DNA of 37,554 bases, taken from the NCBI GenBank assembly GCA_900769975.1, contig CAAGIR010000028.1, forward strand, positions 1 to 37,554, read 5' to 3'. The position numbers were made by a program, and so were the translations under genes. Every line of letters begins with the position of its first letter. The first letter of the stretch is position 1. Below are positions 1 through 9,700 of this stretch, in pieces. This DNA comes from Spirochaetia bacterium (GTDB lineage: Bacteria > Spirochaetota > Spirochaetia > Treponematales > Treponemataceae). The notes under the pieces are model-generated. The model made no database searches and was not told the DNA's origin. It was given only the letters and a program-made list of their open reading frames with translations.

Positions 1-119
1 AAAAACTCATTGACGATTTTATATTTTATTACAATAATGAGCGTATCCAGCAAAATCTTGGCTGGAAAACTCCAACCGAGACAGCTGCTTAAACTGTCCT
101 AGAATTTGGGGTCAGTTCA
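1..119 (+). mobile_element. Right end of an IS3-family insertion sequence (partial)
   Basis: The window opens inside an insertion sequence. The transposase C-terminus ends at 92, and a terminal inverted-repeat-like stretch follows at about 96-119, running from TGTCCTAG to GGGGTCAGTTCA. Read on the minus strand this begins TGAACTGACCCC, the form typical of IS3-family ends (5'-TG...CA-3'). The left end and most of the element lie outside the window, so the group within IS3 and the target duplication cannot be fixed. The base after the final CA is 120, so ordinary chromosomal sequence resumes there. Confidence 0.8.
3..92 (+). CDS. IS3-family transposase (OrfB, rve integrase core), C-terminal fragment
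   Basis: Reading frame 3 is open from the window edge to TAA at 90-92 and gives about 29 residues. They include FYYNNERIQQNLGWKTP, the conserved tail of the DDE integrase domain of IS3/IS150-type transposases, where the YYN.ER.Q..LG..TP motif follows the last catalytic glutamate. The catalytic residues themselves lie outside the window. Whether the copy is intact cannot be judged, but nothing visible here is broken. The stop codon is a few bases from the terminal repeat, as usual in this family. Confidence 0.85.
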   Translation, partial: KLIDDFIFYYNNERIQQNLGWKTPTETAA

Positions 120-133
120 CATAGTTCATAATA

Positions 134-141
134 CCCCCCCC
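134..141. repeat. Homopolymer tract of 8 C
   Basis: Eight consecutive C lie in A+T-rich spacer DNA, 14 bp beyond the IS end and about 100 bp upstream of the candidate hpf promoter. Runs of C or G this long stand out against the surrounding composition and are prone to slipped-strand length change. A second C8 tract occurs at 21989-21996. No direct link to a gene is visible here. Confidence 0.85.
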
Positions 142-236
142 TGACTACTTTGTCAATAAATAACAAAGAATTTATTTTCATTTTTTATAAAATTTGTTTC
201 TTTTTTGGAGTTTCAATGTTATTATTTATAAAGGTA

Positions 237-252
237 TGGATATGTTTTTGCT
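237..252 (+). promoter_or_regulatory. Candidate sigma-54 (-24/-12) promoter ahead of hpf
   Basis: TGG at 237-239 and TTGCT at 248-252 place the GG and GC dinucleotides exactly 12 bp apart, as in the sigma-54 consensus (TGGCAC-N5-TTGCW). The CAC part of the -24 element is not matched, so the site is weak. Expected transcription would start near 264, about 50 bp before the hpf ATG at 313. The gene on the other side of hpf is rpoN itself, which makes the match more interesting, but in A+T-rich DNA a chance match is possible. Confidence 0.35.
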
Positions 253-312
253 TAAAATGAAAAATTTTTAGGGAACGTTCATACTTAAATATCAATTGTT
301 TTGGAGGACAAT

Positions 313-600
313 ATGACAACTTCTATTAATGCTGTAGGTTTTACACTTGAACAAAAACAATCTGACATGATTGAATCAAAACTAAAAAGAATTTCTTATG
401 CAGATGATTTGATTATCGATTTGTTATTAAAAATAAAACACGAAAAAGAATATGTTATCGATGTTACAGTGAATTTCAAATGGGGCGCACAGGCACATAT
501 TTCTGGCGAAGATTATGATTTTGGTGCAGCCCTGAATAAAATGATGGACGTACTTGATAACAAAATCAAAAAGGAAAAAGATAAAGTTCAGGAAAGATAA
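313..600 (+). CDS. hpf: Ribosome hibernation promoting factor, short form (S30AE/sigma-54 modulation family)
   Basis: This 95-residue protein matches the S30AE family. It has an N-terminal strand with NAVGFTLEQ, a helix rich in K/R/D ending near KLKRIS, strands YVIDVTVNFKWG and AHISGEDYDFGAAL, and a lysine-rich C-terminal helix with an MDVLDNKIKKEK pattern. Such proteins bind the 30S decoding region in stationary phase, block tRNA/mRNA sites and promote 100S dimers or idle 70S ribosomes. The length fits the short HPF/YfiA form; the C-terminal dimerisation domain of long HPF is absent. The ATG at 313 is chosen because GGAGG at 303-307 sits 5 nt before it; a TTG at 301 would overlap that ribosome binding site. 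It lies next to rpoN, a widespread linkage, but here the two genes converge instead of forming an operon. Confidence 0.88.
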   Translation: MTTSINAVGFTLEQKQSDMIESKLKRISYADDLIIDLLLKIKHEKEYVIDVTVNFKWGAQAHISGEDYDFGAALNKMMDVLDNKIKKEKDKVQER

Positions 601-604
601 CATC

Positions 605-638
605 CAAATCACAATGCCAGAATTATTAACGTGATTTG
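605..638. terminator. Inverted repeat between convergent hpf and rpoN, possible bidirectional terminator
   Basis: CAAATCAC at 605-612 pairs perfectly with GTGATTTG at 631-638, leaving an 18-nt loop. It fills the 47-bp gap between the hpf stop (600) and the rpoN stop (648), where a shared terminator would be expected. The loop is large and neither side has a clean T run, so it is not a textbook intrinsic terminator. Confidence 0.35.
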
Positions 639-647
639 ACAAAATCT

Positions 648-2099
648 TTACTTTCTTTTATACGAATTTTTAATGCCAGAACGCAACCTGTATTTTGATA
701 CGGTTCTTCTGGCAATTTTTATGCCCCTTTCATTTAAAATCTGGGTAAGTTTTGAATCAGAAAGAGCAATTCCTTCATTTTCTTTTAAAACCTGTTCTAT
801 TATATTAACGATTTTTTCTGATGAAACATCTTCAAGCCCATCAGTAGTTTTCACACCAGAAGTAAAAAAATAACTCAAAGGAAATAATCCCCAATCCGTC
901 TGCATATATTTACTGTTTTTATTTGAAGCCGTTCTGGAAACAGTGGATTCGTGGATATTCAATTCGGCTGCAAGCTGTCGGTGCGTAAAAGTGTGAAGAT
1001 TCCCCTTTCCGTAAAGAAAAAAATCCTTTTGAGCCTTCACAATAGCGCAACCCTGCAAAATAATTGTAGATTCCCTGTAACGCAAATTATTTATGAGCAA
1101 AAGTGCCTTCTGAACATTTTCCGTATCAAACGAAAATTCTGGGGAAATACGCAAAGCAGGCAAATCGCCGCAAGCATATTTAACTTGAAAATAACAGTTT
1201 TTATCGCCGCACACAATTCCACTGGCAAAATCATCCTCATTTTTATAACCAGTTTTTTTTTCTACTATTAATACTACATCAGGCTGTTCAAAATTAGAAA
1301 GGGTATCTTTTGTGTAACCTTGAGCGGGGTGAAGATTCAGATGCAAAATATAATTAAGCGCCATTTTGACATCATCAACAGTATATGAAATTGTATCTAG
1401 CACAAGTGGAGATGCAAACAATTTTTGGTGATATTCTTTTTGAAAATGCTTGAGTTTTTCGTAAACAACTTCAGTTTCAGGCGGATTTATAAGTTCAAGA
1501 TGACCATCAAGAATAAAAAGCGCAAGCGGTGGACAGACTTTGTCAAATTTGGCCTGAACAAAAAGACTTTCTTCTGGAGTTTTACAGCAAGTTCCCACAG
1601 GATCCATTTTTTGAATGCGTTCGATACAGTTTTCCAGCATCTGAAAATTTTCTTTTGTACGAGAAGACAAAAAAGATTCGGGGGCAAGCATTGAACCATA
1701 AAATCCGTTTTTATCCAGATTGTAAATCAACTTTTTGGAAAGTTCATATTCTGCTTCGGAAAGTTTCATAGCATTAAGCTGATGCATTAAATGACTTTGC
1801 AGCGTTTCAAAAGTGTCTTCCTGCGCTTCAAGAGTTTGTTGAAGTTTATCAGCAGTTGATGTGGTTCGGTTTGTTGGGGTAAAGTCAAAATCTTGCGTGG
1901 AATTGTCTGCTGTTTTGGTTATTTGGGATTTGGTATCAATTTCTAGAGCGGGATTTTCACTCAAAGCCTTGTAAATTTCCTGTTTTACGTCCTGCGTATT
2001 CAAAGCCAGCAGTTTTAAAGCCTGAATCTGAACTTGAGAAAGTTTTTGGATTTGTTTTTGCTTTTGACTCTGCAGTGCTTTTTGTGAAAATGTTTGCAT
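648..2099 (-). CDS. rpoN: RNA polymerase sigma-54 factor
   Basis: The 483-residue protein has the RpoN layout. Region I at about 1-50 is glutamine-rich (QKQKQIQKLSQVQIQALKLL, then ENPALEID). A core-binding region follows at roughly 100-300. A helix-turn-helix lies near the TFTHRQLAAELNIHESTVSR segment. The C-terminal RpoN box ARRTVSKYR is at 463-471 (family consensus ARRTVAKYR). It recognises -24/-12 promoters and needs an AAA+ enhancer-binding protein to open them; no such activator is encoded in this window. The ATG at 2097-2099 is preceded on the minus strand by an AGGCGG-like ribosome binding site. Upstream, only about 40 bp separate the start codon from the GGTCTGTCCC repeat array, so the promoter must lie within or beyond that array. 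The box differs from consensus only at one alanine-to-serine position. Confidence 0.95.
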   Translation of the reverse strand: MQTFSQKALQSQKQKQIQKLSQVQIQALKLLALNTQDVKQEIYKALSENPALEIDTKSQITKTADNSTQDFDFTPTNRTTSTADKLQQTLEAQEDTFETLQSHLMHQLNAMKLSEAEYELSKKLIYNLDKNGFYGSMLAPESFLSSRTKENFQMLENCIERIQKMDPVGTCCKTPEESLFVQAKFDKVCPPLALFILDGHLELINPPETEVVYEKLKHFQKEYHQKLFASPLVLDTISYTVDDVKMALNYILHLNLHPAQGYTKDTLSNFEQPDVVLIVEKKTGYKNEDDFASGIVCGDKNCYFQVKYACGDLPALRISPEFSFDTENVQKALLLINNLRYRESTIILQGCAIVKAQKDFFLYGKGNLHTFTHRQLAAELNIHESTVSRTASNKNSKYMQTDWGLFPLSYFFTSGVKTTDGLEDVSSEKIVNIIEQVLKENEGIALSDSKLTQILNERGIKIARRTVSKYRLRSGIKNSYKRK

Positions 2100-2140
2100 A
2101 CCGCCTAGTTTATCACAGTAAAGATTTTTTTTCTATTAAA

Positions 2141-2254
2141 GGTCTGTCCCTATTTGGTGTGGTGCCCTGTTTGGTGTTCGCTCGAGGTCTGTCCCTATTT
2201 GGTGTGTCCCTATTTGGTGTTCGCTCGAGGTCTGTCCCTTTTTTGGTCTGTCCC
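2141..2254. repeat. Tandem array of GGTCTGTCCC units (dispersed intergenic repeat)
   Basis: GGTCTGTCCC occurs at 2141-2150, 2186-2195, 2229-2238 and 2245-2254. The first two copies head units of 45 and 43 bp that both end in TTTGGTGTTCGCTCGA; the last two are short units followed by T runs. An extra partial copy (GTGTCCCTATTTGGTG) lies inside the second unit. The same word flanks the element at 18775-18871. The array occupies most of the spacer between the divergent rpoN and 2324 genes. Similar short intergenic repeats are known to be spread by single-strand (Y1/RAYT-type) transposases, but no such gene is present here, so that origin is inference. Confidence 0.8.
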
Positions 2255-2323
2255 TTTTTTGTCGCCAGGTGGGTGGGCAGTTGACATCTTGTTCGGTTTA
2301 GCTTTTTTTGTTAAACTTTATCT

Positions 2324-3559
2324 ATGAAAACCGAAAAAAGTGTAAATAATTTTTTTGTTTTGGGCAGTTTGATTACTGTGGGAGTGATTTTTATCGCAAT
2401 CCTTGTGTTTGCCATTATTTCTCATAGGACAACAATTATTTTTTATAATATTCCGCAGCAGCAGGCGACAGGCATTTCGCATATAATAGAAGAAAACTAT
2501 CCTAAAAAGATAAAAATTGTGGAGATAGACGACAGCTTACCGCTGAAAACACATCAAAAAGTTCTAAAAAAAGCCTCACTATTAATAGCACAAATGGATA
2601 GCCAAATCGAAAACTTTGCGGCAACAAACAAGAAGATCCAGCCGTTTTCCCAGGAAATTTTGAACTCCATGCCTATGGCAATTGCTTCGAGCGTACCTAA
2701 ATCCAATTTTCAGATAAATTTTGTACCGCTTTTGTACGATATGTACCAGGTGGATATTCACTATCCCTCATTTTTAGAAAGCGGAATTAAAAATCTGAAT
2801 ACTTGGAGCGATCTAGAACAGTTTGGACTTTTGCTTACAAACAAATTCTACTTGCCGTTGATTATGCCGTTTGCCGACGATAAGGAATTTATCAATATTT
2901 TTGGGCAAATTTTGGAAGCGTTGTCCAGCCCGGCCGATTATATACAGACATACAACAATTTTAAATCGCACTACACCCAGACATCAGGGCAAAGCGAGGA
3001 AAATTACGACGACCTTATTCAATTTTTGCAAGAAGAATTGCAAAATCCCCAGTCCGCCGTCGCACAAACCCTCAAAGTATTCAAAAAAATGGTGCAGGAC
3101 AAAATCATCAAACAGTCAGTTTTGACACAAGACCTCAGCGAAAACATATATTACACCGACAACCAAATCTGCGGCATTTTCTTCACCAAACTTTCAGACC
3201 ACCGCAAAATAGACCGTGCAGCCATCAACAGTTACAAATCCATCTACACACCGTCACTCACCGTCACAAACAAGCGCAATTTCAGTGCCTACCAGTACAG
3301 CGCCATCCAGCTCAAAAAAGACAAAAAAATCCGCCAGCTCATACAAAACCTGACCAAAGAATTACAAACAGAACTTTCCACCAAAACAGGCCTCGCACCC
3401 GTACAAAAAAACTGCCAGGTGCCAGACCATCAGGCCGACGACGTACGATATTGGCTTGCCGCTTCAGATGGCCCCGTAAATCCACTTTCCTGTGCAATAC
3501 CTTCAAAAAAAGCCCAAAAACAAACCGCAGATTTTATACGAAACCAATTATCAGAATAA
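2324..3559 (+). CDS. Membrane-anchored protein resembling family 1 extracellular solute-binding proteins
   Basis: The 411-residue protein has one strong N-terminal membrane segment at about 12-33 (VLGSLITVGVIFIAILVFAI) and a large exported domain. Features recalling sugar-type ABC binding proteins are the LLYDMYQVDIHYPSFLESG stretch followed by an NTWSDLEQF 'TW-x-E' motif near 160, and a late LSTKTGLAPV motif near 365. There is no lipobox, so it is probably held by the uncleaved helix. No ABC permease or ATPase gene is adjacent. No good ribosome binding site precedes the ATG; a TTGACA at 2281-2286 has no convincing -10 partner. Base composition changes inside the gene: the 5' part favours G and T, the 3' part strongly favours C. 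Family assignment is tentative; a lineage-specific protein of unknown role is the alternative. Confidence 0.6.
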   Translation: MKTEKSVNNFFVLGSLITVGVIFIAILVFAIISHRTTIIFYNIPQQQATGISHIIEENYPKKIKIVEIDDSLPLKTHQKVLKKASLLIAQMDSQIENFAATNKKIQPFSQEILNSMPMAIASSVPKSNFQINFVPLLYDMYQVDIHYPSFLESGIKNLNTWSDLEQFGLLLTNKFYLPLIMPFADDKEFINIFGQILEALSSPADYIQTYNNFKSHYTQTSGQSEENYDDLIQFLQEELQNPQSAVAQTLKVFKKMVQDKIIKQSVLTQDLSENIYYTDNQICGIFFTKLSDHRKIDRAAINSYKSIYTPSLTVTNKRNFSAYQYSAIQLKKDKKIRQLIQNLTKELQTELSTKTGLAPVQKNCQVPDHQADDVRYWLAASDGPVNPLSCAIPSKKAQKQTADFIRNQLSE

Positions 3560-3567
3560 TTTTTATG

Positions 3568-3702
3568 ATTAGGGCACAAATTCACCTAATTAGGCGCGTT
3601 CCGCCACTCACTCACGCTCGGTCGCAAGCGACTCACTCGCTACGCTCGTGCTGGCTCCATGCTTGGTGCGGTACCACCCACCAACCATCCCAAACCGCAC
3701 CA
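3568..3702. repeat. G+C-rich palindromic (REP-like) spacer between convergent genes
   Basis: Three structured parts are visible. ATTAGG (3568-3573) pairs with CCTAAT (3585-3590), the latter lying within the perfect palindrome CCTAATTAGG (3585-3594). A G+C-rich block at about 3600-3655 is built from CACTCACGCTCG, TCGCAAGCGA and CTCGCTACGCTCGTG words that are self-complementary. TGGTGCGGT (3664-3672) pairs perfectly over 9 bp with ACCGCACCA (3694-3702). The segment lies 3' of both the 2324-3559 gene and the giant gene. It may end transcription of either, but no T run supports an intrinsic terminator. Its composition differs sharply from the flanks, as in mobile intergenic repeats. Confidence 0.6.
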
Positions 3703-3737
3703 CTCTGCAAAACCCTCAATTCGTCTCCGCAGAAATG

Positions 3738-6700
3738 TTATTTTTCACCACGGAGGAAGTCTAAGACAAGCATATCGGAATTAAATCCTACTGCAACTGG
3801 TGATTTATTCAATGCCCCTTTCGTTTCTTTTACATTTGACATTACAGATGTTCTTTGGTCTCCAGCTGTATAGTAAGCAGGATCTGTAATAGCTTCAAAA
3901 GATAAACTTCCATCAACTTCATCTTCAAGATATGCAACTTTAATACCACTTGTAGTTCCAAGATAACTTGTATCGATGTAAGAAATTACTGGCTTTATTG
4001 CTTTTAAACTTGTTCCTTCTGGATCTGTTAATTCTATATCAGTCCACCTTCCAGCTCCATTAGAAGCATCAACTGCAACACTGTTAGTAACAGAATAACT
4101 AGAGCCAGATTTTGTAAGATACAAATAATAAAGCCTAGCATTGTCTGCATCTTGAGCCGCAACGTGTAAATTACCATTTTTATCCATAGCAGCACTTACA
4201 TAACGTCCAAAATCTACAGTAACTCCATTTGGTCTTATACTAGTAGTTTTTGTCCAGTCAGATGTTGCTTGTGGGAAAGAATTATTACCATACGCAACTT
4301 CAAGCGATTTATTTGTTTTATTATAGTAAACAATTACTGGACGAGGCCCTGCACTTGATGTTGTATCAACAAATATATCACTCCATTCTCCTGCAATTTC
4401 TGTATATGTAGGATTATTACTTGTTGTTTCATTACCTGCAACAACCGCAGCACCATCAGTCATATGATCAAATGCTTTTTGAGCAGGTTGATTTGAATTT
4501 GCAGGAGTACCTTCTCCTTTCTTTCTATTTGGAGAAGAAGTCATTTCTGCTACTATATCAATATCGTTTGACACATCAATTTTTCCCCAGTCTTTCAAAT
4601 CAGAAGTAACAAGTTTACTATCATTAGATACAAAACGATGTCCTGCTCTAAATCCTGCATATTTCAAGCATTTTGCATATGAGTCATAATAACTAACATA
4701 AATATAATCTACACCATTTACAGATTTTCCACCATTTGCACTAGAATAGAGTAAGCTATCATTTTCATTATACCAACCTGCAATTCTTGGATTTTTAAAT
4801 TGATAAAGGACACTGTCATATCCAGTTGATGAATCTCTTTTATGAGAAGCTGTATTATAACCTTGTCTTTCTATAAAGAAAGGAAGTTTTTCTTCTTCAA
4901 TTGTATTACCCTTATAAGGATTAAAGTAATTTCTATCATACCAAATTCCTTCTCGAATCAAACATAATCCCAATCCCCAAACACTTCCAGAATCTCCACC
5001 TAATCCGTTATCTTGTATTACATAGTATGGTGTTCCATTAATTATTGTATAATCCATTTCATCTACAGGAGCTACATAAGCTACTTCAGAAGAAGCAAAA
5101 CCAATATTATCACCATGTCCTGTATACGTTTTTCCACTAACATATCCATACAATTTCAAATCATCAGATGAAATAGCTGCATAGAAACTGTCATTCATTT
5201 CTTTTACTGGATCTACAGCTGACTTATCCCCATCTTGTTTATAAAGATATCCACCACCAGGTCCCTCAGCTGCTATACTGCCATCAACAGTTGTTGGAGC
5301 GCCTGAACCACTATTATATTTATCTATTTTCTTTATTGCTCCGCTATGAGGATTTATACTTCCCGGGAATAAAGTTGAAGTTGCTACGCTCCAAACACTA
5401 ATATATCTGTCGTCGGTCCAGAAATTTGTACCGGCTGAGGCGGCTTTAGCTGCTCCTAAATCGGTGTCTTTTGCTACATATCCTGCTTCTATGTTGTAGC
5501 CGTCGTTTACATTTTTGTTATTCTTTGTGGCAACACCGTTCACTTCAACTTCTACCCAACTAGAATAATCCGGTGCCATTACTGTGATTTGACCGTCTGT
5601 GTTAATTGTTCCAGAAATGGTTTTTCCAATTTGTTCGGTACCAATTTTTCCAGAATCGCCAGATTTATAGAACTTCACTTCATAACTTGCATCTTTTGCA
5701 AAATTCATTCCTTCTATAATGATATCTTCGCCGGCGCGTACTGGAAATTTTCCGAGTCTTGAGCGGTTTGCAGAACTTTCGTTTGCTGGATAAATGCTCT
5801 TGATGTATGGTACAAAATCCATTGTATATTTTGAATCTGATGTTGTAATGTCAGAAACATTTGGCTCTGTCATTGCATCTTTTGCTTTTACAGTTACAAC
5901 CTTGTCTTCACCAATTCCATACGGTGTCATATCCATCTTATACCGCCATTTTACAGTATGACCGCTTTGCGTAATTCCGTAATTTTCAAGAATTTCAAAA
6001 CCTTTTTTACAAGTCCAGTTGCCATTTGTAAACGTTGCAAGTTCTACAAAATCATCATTATCACCTGGACCTTTTATCGAAATTGAGCCAAGTCTTGTAT
6101 CATCCCAAGCAGTTCCTTCTATATAGACTTGTCCACTTACACCAGGTTTTTCACCAGCATCTGCCGGCAAATCAATATGACCAAGAGGATTTCCATTTTC
6201 ATCATATACAAATGAACTGTCTTCCTTACTGTTCCAATAGAACGGCGTGATTGTTGCAGTCGGCTTTGTATCATCTTTAACATTGATAATCAAAGGCATT
6301 TTGAGCAATGCATAACAGCTGTCCACACCAGGAGTTGTTTCTTCTGTAGAATCCCAGAAAGTTGTCGCAAGATATCTTGTCAATTTTTCAGTAGAAGTCC
6401 AACTTTCTTTTTTTTCCAGCACTCCATTTGTTATTTCAAATTCTTTTGATTGGCTTGAATCAAAATTAACATTTGTGCCTTCTTTATTCACAATCTTCGA
6501 AGCCGAAGCCTCTGCAAATTTTTCTGTTGCCTTCCCCTCAGAAATAGTTGTTATTCCAGCACTAGCTAAATCATCAAAAATCTTGTAAGTATACGACAGT
6601 TCACCATTTCCGCCAGTAAACTCTGGTACTACCAAAAGGTTGTTTTTTACAATAAACGGATCGCGGCCTGTTGGCAATGTTACTTCTGCAATGTTTGATG

Positions 6701-9700
6701 CTTCGCCTTTGTTATTCAAAGTTGAATAGAATGCAAATTCACCAAATTCGGTGCCATTTGCTGTTGCTTTATCACTTAAATTATTAATTGGACCTTCTAC
6801 AGAATCAGAATAATATTCATAAGTGCCGTTACCGTTTAAATCTGTTGCAAGCATTACTCTTGTAAGGCGAGGTGCATTATTCTGAACACTTGCTTCGTAA
6901 GAGTTTGCGCTTACATTTCCAGCTTTGTCGAAAGCAAAAACCACAAGTTTTCCAGGTCCGTCTGGAATGTAGTTTGAATGGAATGTTGCATCGTAAGTCC
7001 ATGTATTCAAACTCTTGATTATTGATTCCGCCATTCCATCACCATCATCACCTGAAGATAAATCGCCATTTGCGTCTGTTTTTTCTGAACCTGTGTTATC
7101 TATTACCTGAGCATACGCAAAGAAAACAGTTTGCTGTCCAGTAACTGGAGCATCAGATTTTAAAGTGACTGTTGTGCTTTCAATTTTTTCGATTGTTAAC
7201 CAAGTTCCGTTTATTTCAACAACACCGCCAGCACGAATATGAGAATCCTCTGAAATTGTAAATTTACGTTTATCTGACTCAATTGTAACACTTTGTTCTG
7301 TTCCGTAAAGATTTTGTCCTGCGAGAGTTTTTGTTTTTAAATTACTCACATTCACTCTACCATCATTGTTTTTTCCTTCGCTTGTGCTGTCAATCATCGG
7401 GTCATAAATTCTATTAGGATTACCATTCTTTCCTTCACGATAATAATAGAACAAAACTTTATCAAAACCAGAACCGCCATCATCTGTTACAGAACCACCA
7501 AATGTAAAATAAGTTCCGTTGCTGTTTACAATTTTCTTATCGGAGTCAGCATGATTAACACCATTTAATGTTATTTTATTTATTACTGGCGCAGAATTAT
7601 CAAAATTAACGCTGAATTTTTCGTAGGCTGTTGTTTCTGTATCAGAATTTTTTGTTGCGACAACTTTTACATACACTGAACCAGAAGTTGTTGAACCTTC
7701 TGAAAGAGGGATTTCTAGTATGTAGCCTTTTGTACCTCCAGTAAACTCTGTTTGTTCCGATGGGAGTGTATATTTAGTACCAGTTGCACTCGCAAGTCCT
7801 TCTTCTGTATCTGCAGTATAGTACATAACTTGCTTTATACCGTTTACATCTTCTACAGAAAGTTCAAGTTTTGCTTTTCCTTTTACGTACATATCTGTAG
7901 TATACGCTTTTGTAGATTTTAATGTCGTGCCATCACTATCATACTCTTTTATGTTCTTTTTCTGTTTTCCTATAATAGGAATGTTGTTGTCTATAATTAC
8001 ATATTGAGTTTCTGACCAATTACCAAATGTATAATTATTATCTACCGCTACTGCACGAATATTTATCTGATATTTACCGTCACTAATCTTGTTTCCATTA
8101 GTTTCATCGTTAATCATCATTTCGCCATACTGATTGATTGTAAGGTTCCAGCTGTTCGTGCCGTTTGCTTTAATTCCCCAGAAATTAGTATCGCCACCTA
8201 TTGCAGAATAATCGGCATTTGTAACAGATTCTACTATTGTATAAATTGGAGTTTCACCGTCTTTTAATACTTCCAGTAATTTTTTATCCGCTTCAGTGAA
8301 ATCACCATCTTTATTCATATCAATCTGAACGTAAACTTCTTTTACAGAAACGTTATCCTGTGCTGCACCTGTTATACGGATTGAACCGTTTACATTTGCT
8401 GGCGTAACATTATTCTCACTACCTTTAGTACTAGTTGGGAATGTAACTTCTGTTGTTGGTCTGTCCCCATACGGATTATATGAAATTTGATTTTTTGTAA
8501 AACTTTCATTACCAAGTGCGTCTTTTGTATAGATATATACGTCCATTGTGTAAATATCTTTTTCATCATGAGTTACTTTAGTGTAGTTTTTAAGTTCTTC
8601 GTCTGATGCAGGGAGTTTAGGGTTTTTATTACCAGATGAATCGGTGGTTTGACCGTCAAGGATAAATTTCCAAGTATTTGGACTTCCTGAGTTTGAACAT
8701 TCAACAGTTTTAACGTCTGTTTTTGCTTTTTCATCATCAATAACATTTTCGGCACTATAATAATCATCATTCAAAACAAGATAACGTACTTCTTGCACCT
8801 TAGAGTATTCGTCGTTTGCTGTTCCTGCTAATGTCACTACGCCTGTTTGGGTATCTGATTTTTCCGGCGTAATAAGCGTAATGGCTGGACCTGCATTATC
8901 GATAGTAAATTGTTTTGTTTGTGTTACAGAAAGTCCTGCTTTATCTGTTACTGTAAATGTTAAAGTGTATGAACCAGCTAAATCGCTGACATCTAAAGCA
9001 GTGGTGTACCAATTATTAGTAGTCTCATCTTTAGACAGTAGCTCTGTATTTGAATTTGTTCCATTTGTGTAGTTTAATGTTACTGTGGCAATTCCGCTTC
9101 CTGTTCCGTCATTTGCTTGAACTTCAAAAGCTACAAATTTTCGTGATGAGCCACCGGCAATGTTTGAAGGGGCAAGTGCTTGTTTTGTTCCTTCTAGGAC
9201 TTCGCCTTTTGAATTTGCTAACGCTTCATTTGATGTGCTTGCAAAACCATAATTTGTGGCAGTTAAACTTGGAGCAATGGTGTCTTTTGTAAATGTTATG
9301 GCACTGTTATTATCGTTTTTATCGCCTTTTTCAAAAATGACATACGGCTGTTTGTAAGATGTAGTATCGCCTGTTGTAAATGTGCCGCCAGCGGTGTCTG
9401 TAATTTTAAAGTACATTGATTTTTCTCCGTCAGCATCAAGAGGAATTGTTGCAGAACCTGAAGAAACTGTTGCTTCTTTTTCTGTCGTCCAATTATTAAA
9501 ACTATAATGAAGTTTAGAAATTCCATCATCGTCTGTTAGTGTAAGTTTTAGTTCTGTAGCATTAAGATAAACATCATTGCCAGTGCCACTTAAATTATTG
9601 AATTTAATTATTGGGCGGTCGCTATCTAAATCTACCGTAATTTTTGTACAGTTTTTTTCTAATATATTTGATGTATTAACATTACAGTTGCCAGCTTTGT

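Noticed and set aside
301..312. TTG at 301 as the hpf start
   Set aside because: That codon overlaps the GGAGG ribosome binding site that serves the ATG at 313; the extra four residues are not part of the S30AE fold.
2075..2284. Plus-strand frame of 69 residues across the repeat array
   Set aside because: Its repeated LFGV-type residues are only the translation of the GGTCTGTCCC array, and it starts inside rpoN.
2281..2310. Promoter for the 2324 gene based on TTGACA at 2281
   Set aside because: At 16-18 bp spacing the -10 position is only a T run, so the -35 match alone is not enough.
3451..3873. Plus-strand frame of 140 residues over the gene ends and the G+C-rich spacer
   Set aside because: It overlaps the end of the solute-binding-like gene and the end of the giant gene in other frames, is rich in R/S/T/P/H from repeat DNA, and has no ribosome binding site.
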